NCBI GenBank assembly: GCA_001552515.1 | Contig: BCRI01000001.1 | Span: 62,001 to 126,000 of the forward strand | Origin: Sphaerimonospora mesophila NBRC 14179 = JCM 3151 | GTDB lineage: Bacteria; Actinomycetota; Actinomycetes; Streptosporangiales; Streptosporangiaceae | Direction of reading: 5' to 3' | Length of the DNA stretch: 64,000 bases | Part shown: one piece after another, positions 34,908 to 45,294 of the stretch | Numbering within the stretch: position 1 is the first letter of the stretch | Layout: every line of letters begins with the position of its first letter | Position numbers and translations under genes: made by a program | The notes under the pieces: generated by a model | Told to the model about the DNA's origin: nothing | Seen by the model: only the letters and a program-made list of their open reading frames with translations | Database searches by the model: none

Positions 34908-35970
34908 AGCGGTTCTTGCCCGGGCTCTTCGACGGCGCAGGCTCCGGAGTCGGCTCAGAAGACGGCTCGGGAGTCGCCTCTGAAGACGGCTCTGAGGTCG
35001 GTGAGGGGAACACGCCCGACGTCCTGTCCGGCGTCGGCATGGGCGACGGCACAGCCGTCGGCGTGGGCATCTCGGCGGACGGGACGCAATCGGCGGGCGC
35101 CGGCATGCCGCTGCCGCCCTCCCACATCGGCCGGAGCGGCAGCGGGTAGGCGTTGCGTATCGGCGGCTCTCCCTCGCAGGGGATCGCGATCGCCTGGTCG
35201 TACATCTCCGGCTGGAGCGTGATCGGCCGGCCGTCCTGGTCGTAGAGCCGCACGTTCCGCAGCGGGGTGCCGTCCTCGGCGTACGGGAAGATGTTGTACA
35301 CGTCGCCCTGGCCGAACCCGGAGACGTTCTCCACCCATACGGGCCCGGCGGGGCGTGGGGAGCCTCTGTCAAGGGCGACGTACGTCGGCTGCCGGATGTT
35401 CGCCAGCGCGACGAGCACCAGGAACGCGGCCAGCGTGTTCCCCCCGAGGAGCAGCAGCCGTCCCCACATCGGCGGCCCCGTACGCGCTGCCCTGCCCAGC
35501 CATACCGAGCACCAGATGACGGCGAGCGTGAACACCCACTCCGCCAGATCGTCGGGCAGGTACCCGGGGGTCGGGAACTGGGCGAGCACGCCGATCGCGA
35601 TCACGTACCCGCGCAGCACCCACCAGGCGGGGCGCAGATCCGGCAGGAACGCCGCCGCCTGCCGGTAGGGCGGCAGGCGGAGCAGCCGGGCATGGACCGC
35701 GCCGCCGATGCCGGTCACCCGCCTGCCCACCCGTGCTGCGACGGACAGATCCGCGTCGCGGGTCCGCCCGCCGTAGGCGGCGCGTAACTCCGCCGCGTAC
35801 GCCTCGGGCGAGCCCAGGCGATCTTCCAAGGGCACCCCGGACTCGGCCGCGATCTCGGCGAGATGATCGTCCAGGTCCTCCAGCAGGGCTTCCCTGTCGC
35901 CCGCCGGCAGGTCGGCGAGCGCCTCGCGCACCGCGGCGGCGTACGCGTTGGGGGTCATCGGGGTCTTCAT
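34906..35970 (-). CDS. HAAS-domain membrane protein with Pro/Ser/Glu-rich tail
   Basis: 354 residues. The first 70 residues are the HAAS domain (AREALADLPAGDREALLEDLDDHLAEIAAE), which contacts a PadR regulator. Three or four membrane helices follow (WVLRGYVIAIGVLAQF; VFTLAVIWCSVWLG; LLLLGGNTLAAFLVLVAL), then an extracytoplasmic domain and a low-complexity tail built on EPSSE/TPEP repeats from about residue 315. The ATG overlaps the stop of the PadR gene (ATGA) with AAGGAGGT before it. HAAS-PadR pairs form one-component membrane switches; the signal is unknown. Confidence 0.88.
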   Translation of the reverse strand: MKTPMTPNAYAAAVREALADLPAGDREALLEDLDDHLAEIAAESGVPLEDRLGSPEAYAAELRAAYGGRTRDADLSVAARVGRRVTGIGGAVHARLLRLPPYRQAAAFLPDLRPAWWVLRGYVIAIGVLAQFPTPGYLPDDLAEWVFTLAVIWCSVWLGRAARTGPPMWGRLLLLGGNTLAAFLVLVALANIRQPTYVALDRGSPRPAGPVWVENVSGFGQGDVYNIFPYAEDGTPLRNVRLYDQDGRPITLQPEMYDQAIAIPCEGEPPIRNAYPLPLRPMWEGGSGMPAPADCVPSAEMPTPTAVPSPMPTPDRTSGVFPSPTSEPSSEATPEPSSEPTPEPAPSKSPGKNR

Positions 35971-36296
35971 GATGAGGGGACCTCCTTGAGCAGGTCGTTC
36001 ATGGTGTCGGCGAACGACCGCCATGTCTTGGCCGAGGTGTCGAGGAGCGACCGGCCCACGTCGTTGAGGCCGTAGTACTTGCGGTGTGGACCCTCGTCGG
36101 AGGCGACCACGTAGGAGGTGAGCGCGCCGGCCCGGAAGAGCCTGCGGAGCGTTCCGTACACGGAGGCGTCGCCGACATCCTCCAGCCCGGCCTCACGCAG
36201 ACGGCGCACGACGTCGTAACCGTAACCGTCACGATCGGCGAGGACCGCGAGCACGGCGAGGTCGAGGACGCCTTTGAGGAGTTGGCTGCTATCCAC
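35967..36296 (-). CDS. PadR family transcriptional regulator
   Basis: 109 residues: winged helix LLKGVLDLAVLAVLADRDGYGYDVVRRLREAGLEDVGDASVYGTLRRLFRAGALTSY with a C-terminal dimerisation helix. I prefer the GTG at 36296 (VDSSQLLKGV), where family similarity begins; a TTG at 36317 lies inside the operator. There is no ribosome binding site, so the mRNA may be leaderless. Coupled to the HAAS gene. Likely represses its own operon at the palindrome just upstream. Confidence 0.9.
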   Translation of the reverse strand: MDSSQLLKGVLDLAVLAVLADRDGYGYDVVRRLREAGLEDVGDASVYGTLRRLFRAGALTSYVVASDEGPHRKYYGLNDVGRSLLDTSAKTWRSFADTMNDLLKEVPSS

Positions 36297-36304
36297 GCAT
36301 GGCA

Positions 36305-36329
36305 CACTACTGTGCAATGCACAATAGTG
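36305..36329. promoter_or_regulatory. 25-bp palindromic operator before padR
   Basis: Arms CACTACTGTGCA and TGCACAATAGTG around one central A; 11 of 12 positions pair. It ends 9 nt before the padR GTG. PadR family operators are long dyads of this kind. Confidence 0.65.
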
Positions 36330-36365
36330 GCAAGATCTCTCCCCAACAGGGGCGGAACAGCGAGA

Positions 36366-37373
36366 TCAGACGAGAGACCAGGCGATGCCGTCGAGGATGT
36401 CGTGCTCGCTGACGACCACCTCGGGCAGGCCGTACCTGCCGACGATGCGATCGAGGATGAGCGCGCCCGCGCCGATCACGTCGACCCGGCCGGGATGCAT
36501 GACCGGGATGGCCGCCCGTTCCTCGTGGGTCATCCGCAGCAGCCGGGCACTCACCTCGTGGACCCGCTCGGCGGAGACGCGGGAATGGTGGATCAGCGCC
36601 GGGTCGTAGGCCGGCAGGCCGAGCGCGATGCCCGCGACCGTGGTGACCGAGCCGGCCAGCCCGACCAGCGTCCGGGCGTCCCGCACCGGGACCGCGGTCT
36701 CCACCCGGTCCATGGCCGCCTCGATGTCCGCGATCGCGGCCTGTACGGCCTCCCGGCTCGGCGGATCGCCCGCCGACCCGAGATGCCGCTCGGTCAGCCG
36801 GACACAGCCGATGTCGACGGACATGGCGCCCCTGACGGCGCCCTCGGCGGTGCCCGTACCACCGGCCGTGCCGCCGGCCGTACCACCGGTTGTGCCGACG
36901 ACGAACTCCGTCGAGCCGCCACCGATGTCCACCACCAGGTACGGCCCCTCGGCGGCCGTGGCGTCGGCCAGACCACGGGTGGCGCCGGTGAACGACAGCC
37001 CGGCCTCCTCCGCCCCGCTGACGACCTCGGGCTCGACACCGAAGATCTCGCGGACCCCCGACACGAAGTCTGCCCGGTTCGCGGCGTCCCGGGTGGCGGA
37101 GGTGGCGACCACGCGGACGGGCATCCCCACCGGCGTTCCGACGGGCCCGCCACCCGGCGCGGCATGCTCCCTGATCAGCTTGGCGTAGCCGCGCATCGCG
37201 CCGAACGTGCGCTCCAGCGCCTCCGGCGCGAGCCGTCCGGTCCGATCCACGTCCTGGCCGAGCCGTACGATCTCCATCCGCCGCTCGACATCGGTGAGCC
37301 GCTCACCCGAGATGTCCGCGATGAGAAGCCGGACCGAGTTCGTCCCGCAGTCTATGGCCGCGACCCGTGTCAT
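36366..37373 (-). CDS. ppx: Ppx/GppA exopolyphosphatase family protein
   Basis: 335 residues of the ASKHA fold. Phosphate-1 motif AAIDCGTNSVRLLIAD at the N-terminus, the phosphate-2 loop VVDIGGGSTEFVV (about 157), SVTTVAGIALG, and VIGAGALIL. Hydrolyses polyphosphate or pppGpp; actinobacterial members of this short class act mainly on short polyphosphate or remain poorly defined. A Gly/Thr/Ala tract (GTTGGTAGGTAGGTGTAEG) is inserted after the phosphate loop and is encoded by imperfect tandem repeats at about 36855-36900. The ATG overlaps the DUF501 stop. Confidence 0.92.
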   Translation of the reverse strand: MTRVAAIDCGTNSVRLLIADISGERLTDVERRMEIVRLGQDVDRTGRLAPEALERTFGAMRGYAKLIREHAAPGGGPVGTPVGMPVRVVATSATRDAANRADFVSGVREIFGVEPEVVSGAEEAGLSFTGATRGLADATAAEGPYLVVDIGGGSTEFVVGTTGGTAGGTAGGTGTAEGAVRGAMSVDIGCVRLTERHLGSAGDPPSREAVQAAIADIEAAMDRVETAVPVRDARTLVGLAGSVTTVAGIALGLPAYDPALIHHSRVSAERVHEVSARLLRMTHEERAAIPVMHPGRVDVIGAGALILDRIVGRYGLPEVVVSEHDILDGIAWSLV

Positions 37374-37915
37374 GACGATCTCTCCTCCACGGCTGCCGAG
37401 TCTTCCGTACCGGCCGGCTCCGCCGCGACGCAGGGTCCGTCGGCCCACCACTCCGGCAGCGCGTCGAGCGCCTCGCGGCCGAACGGGTTGGCCCCCGGAA
37501 CCGCGAGCTCGTGCGCGACCAGCGCGTGGAGGCACTTGACCCGGTCGGGCATGCCCCCGGCGCTCTGCGTGCCCCTGGGCAGCGCCTCCATGCCGTCCTC
37601 GGCGGCGGCGCGGTCCCGGCGGGCGAGGTAGTCCTCGTGCGCGGCCCGGTACGCGTCGGCCAGCCCGGGATCTTCGGCGAGCCTGGCCTGCATCCGCCGC
37701 ATCAGCCCCGAGGCCTCCAGCGTGCCGATGGCCGACGCCGCCTTGGGACACGTCAGGTAGAACAGCGTGGGGAACGGCGTGCCGTCCGGCAGCCGGGGCG
37801 CGGTCTCCAGCACGTCGGGAAGGCCGCACGGGCACCGGTGCGCCACCGCACGCACCCCGCGCGGCGGCCGCCCGAGTTGCGCCTGCGCCGCCGACAGGTC
37901 GGCCCGATCCACCAC
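37370..37915 (-). CDS. DUF501 protein
   Basis: 181 residues. Conserved Cys and His residues (AHRCPCGLPDV, TCPKAASAIG, RVKCLHALVAHELA, NPFG) suggest a metal-binding fold. The function is unknown but the gene is kept between divIC and ppx across actinobacteria (Rv1024-1025-1026 order in M. tuberculosis). GAGGGAG seven nt before the GTG at 37915 decides the start; the open frame upstream is non-coding. Confidence 0.88.
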   Translation of the reverse strand: MVDRADLSAAQAQLGRPPRGVRAVAHRCPCGLPDVLETAPRLPDGTPFPTLFYLTCPKAASAIGTLEASGLMRRMQARLAEDPGLADAYRAAHEDYLARRDRAAAEDGMEALPRGTQSAGGMPDRVKCLHALVAHELAVPGANPFGREALDALPEWWADGPCVAAEPAGTEDSAAVEERSS

Positions 37916-38028
37916 CGTCGAACTCCCTCGTGCTCGGTTTCGAATCCGCTCGCCTTCGCCCGCCGCCGCGTTCCCGGTCGTGACGCTCCCGGTCGCGACG
38001 CCGCGGCCGTACGACCCGGAGGTCGCGA

Positions 38029-38433
38029 TCAGTCCCGGCTCGCCGGAACGCTGTCGCGGCCCTGGTCCGCGGCCTCGACGGACTGCCACAGCGTGACGTA
38101 CCACGCGGGCGGCTCCGGCTTCTTGCCCCCGCCCGGGGAGGCGGACCCGGCCGGCTTCTGGTCGAGCACGACATAGCACTTCGCGCCGGGCTCGCAGTAG
38201 TGCAGCCGCTCCTTGAGCATTCGCTTGACGTACTCCGGGTCCTCACGCTGCTTGCGCCGCTCCTCCAGCGTGCGCAGGTCACGGAGGGCCCGGGTCTGCT
38301 CCTGCTCGAGCTTGGCGATCTCCCGCCGCTGGGCGATGACCTCCCGCGCCGGGTAGGCGAGGCTCATCGCGTTGGCGCAGACGACGACCGCGAGGATCGC
38401 CGCCCGCCCGGTCAGCTGCGGTCGTTTCGCCAA
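38029..38433 (-). CDS. FtsB/DivIC-like septum formation protein
   Basis: 134 residues. Short cytosolic end, one membrane helix (AAILAVVVCANAMSLAY), then a coiled coil (REVIAQRREIAKLEQEQTRALRDLRTLEERRKQ) and EDPEYVKRMLKERLHYCEPGA, the conserved DivIC segment that binds FtsL/FtsQ in the divisome. TTG start with GGAGGGGGG about 11 nt upstream. Directly after enolase, the universal actinobacterial order. Confidence 0.92.
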   Translation of the reverse strand: MAKRPQLTGRAAILAVVVCANAMSLAYPAREVIAQRREIAKLEQEQTRALRDLRTLEERRKQREDPEYVKRMLKERLHYCEPGAKCYVVLDQKPAGSASPGGGKKPEPPAWYVTLWQSVEAADQGRDSVPASRD

Positions 38434-38458
38434 CGCAGATCAACCCCCCTCCGGCCCG

Positions 38459-39772
<1,314 letters not shown>

Positions 39773-39837
39773 CTACCGAGCCTATCGGTCTCTACTACTC
39801 GGTACGGCGGGGCCATTCCGTCGTCCCCGGGCTTCTT

Positions 39838-40926
39838 TCAGAACTTTTCCCGGCCGGCTTCGCCCGGGCGTTCCCGCTCCCAGGCCTCCACCCTGCGGCG
39901 ATATTCCTTGGCCGCCGCCCTGAGCTCGGCCTCGGGATCGATGCCCGCCGCCTGTGCCTGCCGTACCAACTGGAAGAGCCGCGCGCCCGCGTCCGTCGGC
40001 AGGTCGTCGGCGAGCGCGTCCGGCGCTCCGGCGCGGCCGGCCCGGCGCAGGAGCTGGGCGGCGAGGGAGAGCGCCGGCTGGGCCATCGGCACACCGCTCA
40101 GCGCCGAGCCCGTCTCGCCCTTGGCGGCCCGCTCGGCCGCCTTGATCGCCTCCCAGTTGTCGCTGACCTCGCCGACGCCGGAGACCCGGACGCCGGCGAA
40201 CACGTGGGGATGGCGGCGGACCAGCTTGTCGACGATCCCGGCGGCGACGTCGTCGATGTCGAACCCGTCCCGGTCCTGTGCCGACCCCTCAGATGCCGAC
40301 TCCGCAGGGAGGAACTCCTCAGGGGCCGACACCTCTGGAGCCGCCGATCCCTCCTGGGCCGGCTCCTGGGTCGACTTCTCCTGGGCGATCCGGGCGTGGA
40401 AGACGACCTGGAGCAGCAGGTCGCCCAGCTCCTCCTGGAGTGCCCGGTAATCGCCCCGGTCGATGGTGTCGAGCACCTCGTAGGCCTCCTCCACGAGGTA
40501 CGGCACCAGCGACTCGTGGGTCTGCCCGCGATCCCAGGGGCACTCGCGGCGGAGCCGGTCCATGACCTGGACGAGATCGAGCAGCCTCGCCCCGGGCAGA
40601 TCGTAGGAACCGGGCACGACCTCGATGACCGGCGGATCGTCCAGGACGACGGCGGCGTGGCCGACCGCGCGCATGAACGCCTCGTCACCGTCCTGCGCGG
40701 CCAGCCAGACGAGTGTCTCCGTACGGCTGCGGCGGGCGATGTCCGCCGGGACCTGACCCGCGGCGGCGACCACCTCGACCGCTATGCCGGCCTCGGCCAG
40801 ATAGGGCAGGTAGGGGTGATCGGCGCTGCCGGTCAGCACCCGCCCGCCGCCGAGCGCCTGCCAGGCCGCGGGCGTGAGCAGCCCCGGCGGCACCCGAGGC
40901 GAGGTGGTGACGACGATCAGCGACAT
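39838..40926 (-). CDS. mazG: MazG nucleoside triphosphate pyrophosphohydrolase
   Basis: 362 residues. N-terminal 110-residue extension of the actinobacterial type, then the MazG core with ECPWDRGQTHESL, LVEEAYEVLDTI and the metal site EELGDLLLQVVFHA, and a second half with DIDDVAAGIVDKLVRRHPHVF and WEAIKAAE. Removes pyrophosphate from damaged NTPs. A 40-residue acidic, Ser/Pro-rich insert (about 180-222) separates the two parts of the site. Starts 3 bp after the stop codon of the lipoprotein gene, so it is coupled to it. Confidence 0.93.
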   Translation of the reverse strand: MSLIVVTTSPRVPPGLLTPAAWQALGGGRVLTGSADHPYLPYLAEAGIAVEVVAAAGQVPADIARRSRTETLVWLAAQDGDEAFMRAVGHAAVVLDDPPVIEVVPGSYDLPGARLLDLVQVMDRLRRECPWDRGQTHESLVPYLVEEAYEVLDTIDRGDYRALQEELGDLLLQVVFHARIAQEKSTQEPAQEGSAAPEVSAPEEFLPAESASEGSAQDRDGFDIDDVAAGIVDKLVRRHPHVFAGVRVSGVGEVSDNWEAIKAAERAAKGETGSALSGVPMAQPALSLAAQLLRRAGRAGAPDALADDLPTDAGARLFQLVRQAQAAGIDPEAELRAAAKEYRRRVEAWERERPGEAGREKF

Positions 40927-40928
40927 GT

Positions 40929-41585
40929 CTAACCGGCCTGGGGGACGTCCCCTGGGGAGGCGGCGGCGGACTGGACGGCGCCGAAACGGTCGTCGACGAT
41001 GAAGGTCTGGCGCTCGGGGTCGAACTTGCCGTAGCGGGGGCTGAACTTGATCGGCACCGTCGCGTCGACCTCCTTGCCGAGCTTCTCCGCCACCATCTGC
41101 GGGTCCGCCTCGGCGCCGGCGATCCGCGACTCCAGCTTCTTGCGGACGAGTATGGCGCGGATGATCGACCGGCCCTCCTCCAGCGGGATGCCGCTCAGCA
41201 GCAGCACCTGGTTGAGCGTCATGCCCTGCTGCTTGGCCTGGGTCTCGACCCCCAGCAGCATGTCGTCGATCTCACGCTCGGTGACGTCGACGCCCTTCTG
41301 CCGGCCGAACTCGATGATCTGCCGGCTGCCGGCGATGTTGGCCAGGACCTCGCGCGGCCCGGGCAGCGGCGGTGTGGCGCGCTGCTCGTCGCTTTCGTCC
41401 AGGCCGTTTGCGGCCGCGTCCTCATGAAGGGACCGGACCGCGGCGTCGAGCTCGCTGGAGCTGATGCGGTCACCGCCCACGATCGCCGCGGCACCGGCCT
41501 GCACGGGGGCACAAGCGCTCAGCGCGCCGGCGGCGACCGCCGCCGCCGCGACCGCGGCCGCGACGCGCACACGGTACGACTTCAC
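40929..41585 (-). CDS. SurA-N-like lipoprotein
   Basis: 218 residues. Lipoprotein signal ending LSACAP, then a helical SurA N-terminal chaperone-like domain (IVGGDRISSSELDAAVRSLHE; IIEFGRQKGVDVTEREIDDML). No PPIase domain is present. Possibly helps fold secreted proteins. GTG start with GAAGGAT seven nt upstream. The mfd - lipoprotein - mazG order matches other actinobacteria. Confidence 0.85.
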   Translation of the reverse strand: MKSYRVRVAAAVAAAAVAAGALSACAPVQAGAAAIVGGDRISSSELDAAVRSLHEDAAANGLDESDEQRATPPLPGPREVLANIAGSRQIIEFGRQKGVDVTEREIDDMLLGVETQAKQQGMTLNQVLLLSGIPLEEGRSIIRAILVRKKLESRIAGAEADPQMVAEKLGKEVDATVPIKFSPRYGKFDPERQTFIVDDRFGAVQSAAASPGDVPQAG

Positions 41586-41648
41586 GTTCTGATCCTTCCG
41601 ATAACACCCGGCTGATGCCGATTTATGAGAGATTGCGAACGACCGCGG

Positions 41649-44600
41649 TCACTGTACCCGCATAGGCTCCAGGAACATGGCCTCGACCAGGTCCTCACAC
41701 CATTTGAGCAGGTCGAGGTCGCGCAGCGGCTGCCCGCCGATCGGCTTGGTACGCGGCGCGGGCACCAGCAGGATGCCGGTCGCCTGCTTCAGAATCGACT
41801 TGGGATAAAGCCGCTGCAGCCGCACCTGCTGTGAATCTTTCAGCGACACCGGGGCGAATCTGATCTGCTGCCCCTGCAGCGTGACGTCGGTCAGCCCGGC
41901 CTCGCGGGCCTTCATCCGGAACCGCGCGACCTCCAGCAGGTTCTCCACCTCCCGGGGCGGCCTGCCGTACCGGTCGGTCAGCTCGTCGCGCACCGCGGCC
42001 AGATCGGCTTCGGAGCCGATCGCGGCGATCCGCTTGTAGGCCTCCAGCCGCAGCCGCTCCGACGTCACGTACGCGTGCGGCACGTGCGCGTTGATCGGCA
42101 GCTCGACCCTGACCTCCGGCCGCTCCTCGACGCGGCTCTCCCCGGCCAGCTTGGACTTCTGCTCCTGTACGGCCTCCGCCATCATCCGGACGTACAGGTC
42201 GAACCCGACGCCCGCGATGTGGCCGGACTGCTCGGCCCCGAGGATGTTGCCCGCGCCGCGGATTTCCAGGTCCTTCATCGCGACGTACATGCCCGCGCCC
42301 ATCTCGGTGTGCTGGGCGATCGTGGCGAGCCGCTCGTGCGCGGTCTCCGTCAGCGGGGCCTCGGGCGGATAGAGGAAGTAGGCGTACCCGCGCTCGCGGC
42401 CCCGGCCGACCCGGCCGCGCAACTGGTGGAGCTGCGACAGCCCGTAGTTGTCGGCCCGGTCGACGATCAGCGTGTTGGCGTTGGGCACGTCGAGGCCTGA
42501 CTCCACGATCGTGGTGCAGACGAGCACGTCGAAGTCGCGCTCCCAGAAGTCCACCATGATCTTTTCGAGCTGGGTCTCGTTCATCTGGCCGTGCGCGACC
42601 GCGATCCGCGCCTCGGGGACCAGCTCGCGCAGCCGCGCCGCGACCTTGTCGATGCTGCGCACCCGGTTGTGGACGAAGAACGTCTGCCCGTCGCGCATCA
42701 GCTCGCGCCGGATCGCCGCCGCGATCTGCTTCTCGTCGTACGGTCCGACGAACGTGAGGATCGGATGCCGCTCCTCGGGCGGGGTGAGGATCGTGGACAT
42801 CTCCCGGATGCCGGTCAGGCCCATCTCCAGCGTGCGCGGGATCGGGGTGGCGGACATGGCGAGCACGTCCACCTGCGTGCGCATGTGCTTCATGGCCTCC
42901 TTGTGCTCGACGCCGAACCGCTGCTCCTCGTCCACGATGATCAGGCCGAGGTCCTTGAACCTGACCTCCGGGGACAGCAGCCGGTGGGTGCCGATCACCA
43001 CGTCGACGCCGCCCGTCTTGAGCCCTTCGAGGGTCTCCTTCACCTCGCCGTCGGTCTGGAACCGGGAGATCGGCTTGACCGTGACGGGGAAGCTCGCGAA
43101 CCGCTCGCCGAACGTGGACAGATGCTGCTGCACCAGCAGCGTCGTCGGCACGAGCACGGCGACCTGCTTGCCGTCCTGCACCGCCTTGAAGGCCGCGCGC
43201 ACCGCGATCTCGGTCTTGCCGTAACCGACGTCGCCGCAGATCAGCCGGTCCATCGGGACCGGCCGCTCCATGTCGCGCTTGACCTCCTCGATCGCCTCGA
43301 GCTGGTCGTTCGTCTCGGCGTAGGGGAAGGCGTCCTCCATCTCCCGCTGCCAGGGTGTGTCCGACCCGAACGGGTGACCCGGCGAGGCCATCCGGGCCGA
43401 GTAGAGCCTGATCAGCTCGCCGGCGATCTCCCTGACCGCCTTGCGCGCCTTGGTCTTGGCCTTGGCCCAGTCGGCGCCGCCCATCCGGTTGAGCGTCGGC
43501 GCCTCTCCCCCGACGTACCGCGTGACCTCGTCGAGCTGGTCGGTCGGCACGTAGAGGCGGTCGCCCCTGGCGTACTCGATCACCAGGTACTCGCGGGTCG
43601 CGCCCTGGATCGTGCGCTGCACCATCTCGACGTACCGGCCGACCCCGTGCTGCTCGTGTACGACATGGTCGCCGATCTTGAGCTGGAGCGGGTCGACCAT
43701 GTTGCGCCGCCGCGACGGCAGCCGCCGCATGTCCTTGGTGGACGCCTTCTGCCCGACGAGGTCGAGATGGGTGATCACCACCACGTCCGGGGTGACGAAG
43801 CCGTGGTCGATGCGGCCGGTGGTGACCTGGACCACGTCGCGGTCCGGCGGCCCGTCGAGCGCGGGCACCAGCCTGGCCGGCACGTCCACGCCCTTGAGCA
43901 GCTCGGCCATCCGCCCGGCCGGGCCCGGACCCTCGCTGAGCAGGACGACGGCCTTGCCCGCGCCGAGCCAGCCCTTGATGTCGGCCAGCGCCCGCTGCGT
44001 GTCGCCGCGGTAGGCCTCCACGTCGTGGACGTCCAGCTCGACGCCCTCGCCGAACGGCGCGATCGTCCACCACGGCCGGCCGAGCTCGCGGGCGTGGTCG
44101 CGGACCTCCTCCAGCGTCCGGAAGGCGGCGGCCCGCAGGTCGATCGGCACCTCCCCGCCTGCCGCCGCGGTGATCCAGGACGCCTCCATGAACTCCTGGC
44201 TGGTCCGCACGAGCTCAACGGCCCGGCCGCGGATGCGTTCCGGGTCGCAGACGAAGACCGCCGACCGCACCGGCAGGTGATCGAGGAGCAGGTCCATCGA
44301 CCCGGCCAGCACCGGCGCGAGCGCCTCCATGCCCTCGACCGGCACGCCGTCGGCGAGCTGATCCAGGACGTCCTTCAGCGCCGGGTGCTCGTCCCCCAGC
44401 TCGCGGGCGCGCCGCCGTACGTCGTCGGTGAGCAGGAGCTCACGGCAGGGCGCGGCGAACAGTCCTTCCTGGGCGATCTCCAGCGAGCGCTGGTCGGCCA
44501 CCTTGAACCAGCGGATCTCCTCTACCGAGTCCCCCCAGAACTCCAGCCGCAGCGGATGCTCCTCGGTGGGCGGGAACACGTCGAGCAGGCCGCCGCGCAC

Positions 44601-45146
44601 GGCGACCTCGCCGCGCTTCTCCACCATGTCCACGCGGTGGTAGCCGTTCTCGACCAGCCTCGCGACCACATCGTCCAGGTCGGCGTCGTCGCCGGCGCGC
44701 AGCCGTACCGGCTCCAGGTCGCCCAGGCCCGACACGATCGGCTGCAGCAGCGAGCGGACCGGGGCCACGACGACCCGCAGCGGGCCGGCGTTCGGGTCTC
44801 CCTGGACCGGGTGCGCCAGCCGGCGTAGTACGGCGAGGCGCTGACCCACGGTGTCGCTGCGCGGCGAGAGCCGTTCATGCGGCAGCGTCTCCCACGCCGG
44901 GAAGACCGCCACGGCCGTCTCGTCGATGAGGCTGGTCAGCGCGGCGGCGAGGTCCTCGGCCTCACGCCCGGTGGCGGTGACGGCCAGCACCGGCCGTGCA
45001 CGGGAGAGCGCGGCCACGGCGAACGGCCGCAGCGCGGGCGGCGCGACCAGTTCGGCGCCGGTGTCCCCCGGCCCTCCGGAATCTTCCAGCGCGGCGGCGA
45101 GCTTCGGCTCGGCGGAGACAAGGTCGAGCAGTCCGGAAAGAGACAT
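41649..45146 (-). CDS. mfd: Transcription-repair coupling factor
   Basis: 1165 residues, full length. Removes RNA polymerase stalled at lesions and recruits UvrA. Order seen: UvrB-like N-terminal module (TATGREAEDLAAAL, FPAWETLPHERLSP), RNA polymerase interaction domain (LKIGDHVVHEQHGVGRYVEM), RecG-like translocase with Walker A GDVGYGKTE, DEEQ box IIVDEEQRFGVEH, SATPIPRTLEM and the TRG motif region RVGRGRERGYAYF, and the C-terminal TRCF domain. AGAAGG precedes the ATG. Confidence 0.98.
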   Translation of the reverse strand: MSLSGLLDLVSAEPKLAAALEDSGGPGDTGAELVAPPALRPFAVAALSRARPVLAVTATGREAEDLAAALTSLIDETAVAVFPAWETLPHERLSPRSDTVGQRLAVLRRLAHPVQGDPNAGPLRVVVAPVRSLLQPIVSGLGDLEPVRLRAGDDADLDDVVARLVENGYHRVDMVEKRGEVAVRGGLLDVFPPTEEHPLRLEFWGDSVEEIRWFKVADQRSLEIAQEGLFAAPCRELLLTDDVRRRARELGDEHPALKDVLDQLADGVPVEGMEALAPVLAGSMDLLLDHLPVRSAVFVCDPERIRGRAVELVRTSQEFMEASWITAAAGGEVPIDLRAAAFRTLEEVRDHARELGRPWWTIAPFGEGVELDVHDVEAYRGDTQRALADIKGWLGAGKAVVLLSEGPGPAGRMAELLKGVDVPARLVPALDGPPDRDVVQVTTGRIDHGFVTPDVVVITHLDLVGQKASTKDMRRLPSRRRNMVDPLQLKIGDHVVHEQHGVGRYVEMVQRTIQGATREYLVIEYARGDRLYVPTDQLDEVTRYVGGEAPTLNRMGGADWAKAKTKARKAVREIAGELIRLYSARMASPGHPFGSDTPWQREMEDAFPYAETNDQLEAIEEVKRDMERPVPMDRLICGDVGYGKTEIAVRAAFKAVQDGKQVAVLVPTTLLVQQHLSTFGERFASFPVTVKPISRFQTDGEVKETLEGLKTGGVDVVIGTHRLLSPEVRFKDLGLIIVDEEQRFGVEHKEAMKHMRTQVDVLAMSATPIPRTLEMGLTGIREMSTILTPPEERHPILTFVGPYDEKQIAAAIRRELMRDGQTFFVHNRVRSIDKVAARLRELVPEARIAVAHGQMNETQLEKIMVDFWERDFDVLVCTTIVESGLDVPNANTLIVDRADNYGLSQLHQLRGRVGRGRERGYAYFLYPPEAPLTETAHERLATIAQHTEMGAGMYVAMKDLEIRGAGNILGAEQSGHIAGVGFDLYVRMMAEAVQEQKSKLAGESRVEERPEVRVELPINAHVPHAYVTSERLRLEAYKRIAAIGSEADLAAVRDELTDRYGRPPREVENLLEVARFRMKAREAGLTDVTLQGQQIRFAPVSLKDSQQVRLQRLYPKSILKQATGILLVPAPRTKPIGGQPLRDLDLLKWCEDLVEAMFLEPMRVQ

Positions 45147-45294
45147 CTATGCCTTCTGCAGCCCCACGTCGGCAAGCGAAACAACCCCGAGCCGAGTCCG
45201 GACCGGGGGTTACCAGGCTACGCCCGTACGGACACTGCCCGTGCGGGGGCGTCCGAAATCTTGGCGAGGCGAATCCACTACCGATAGTGCCGGC

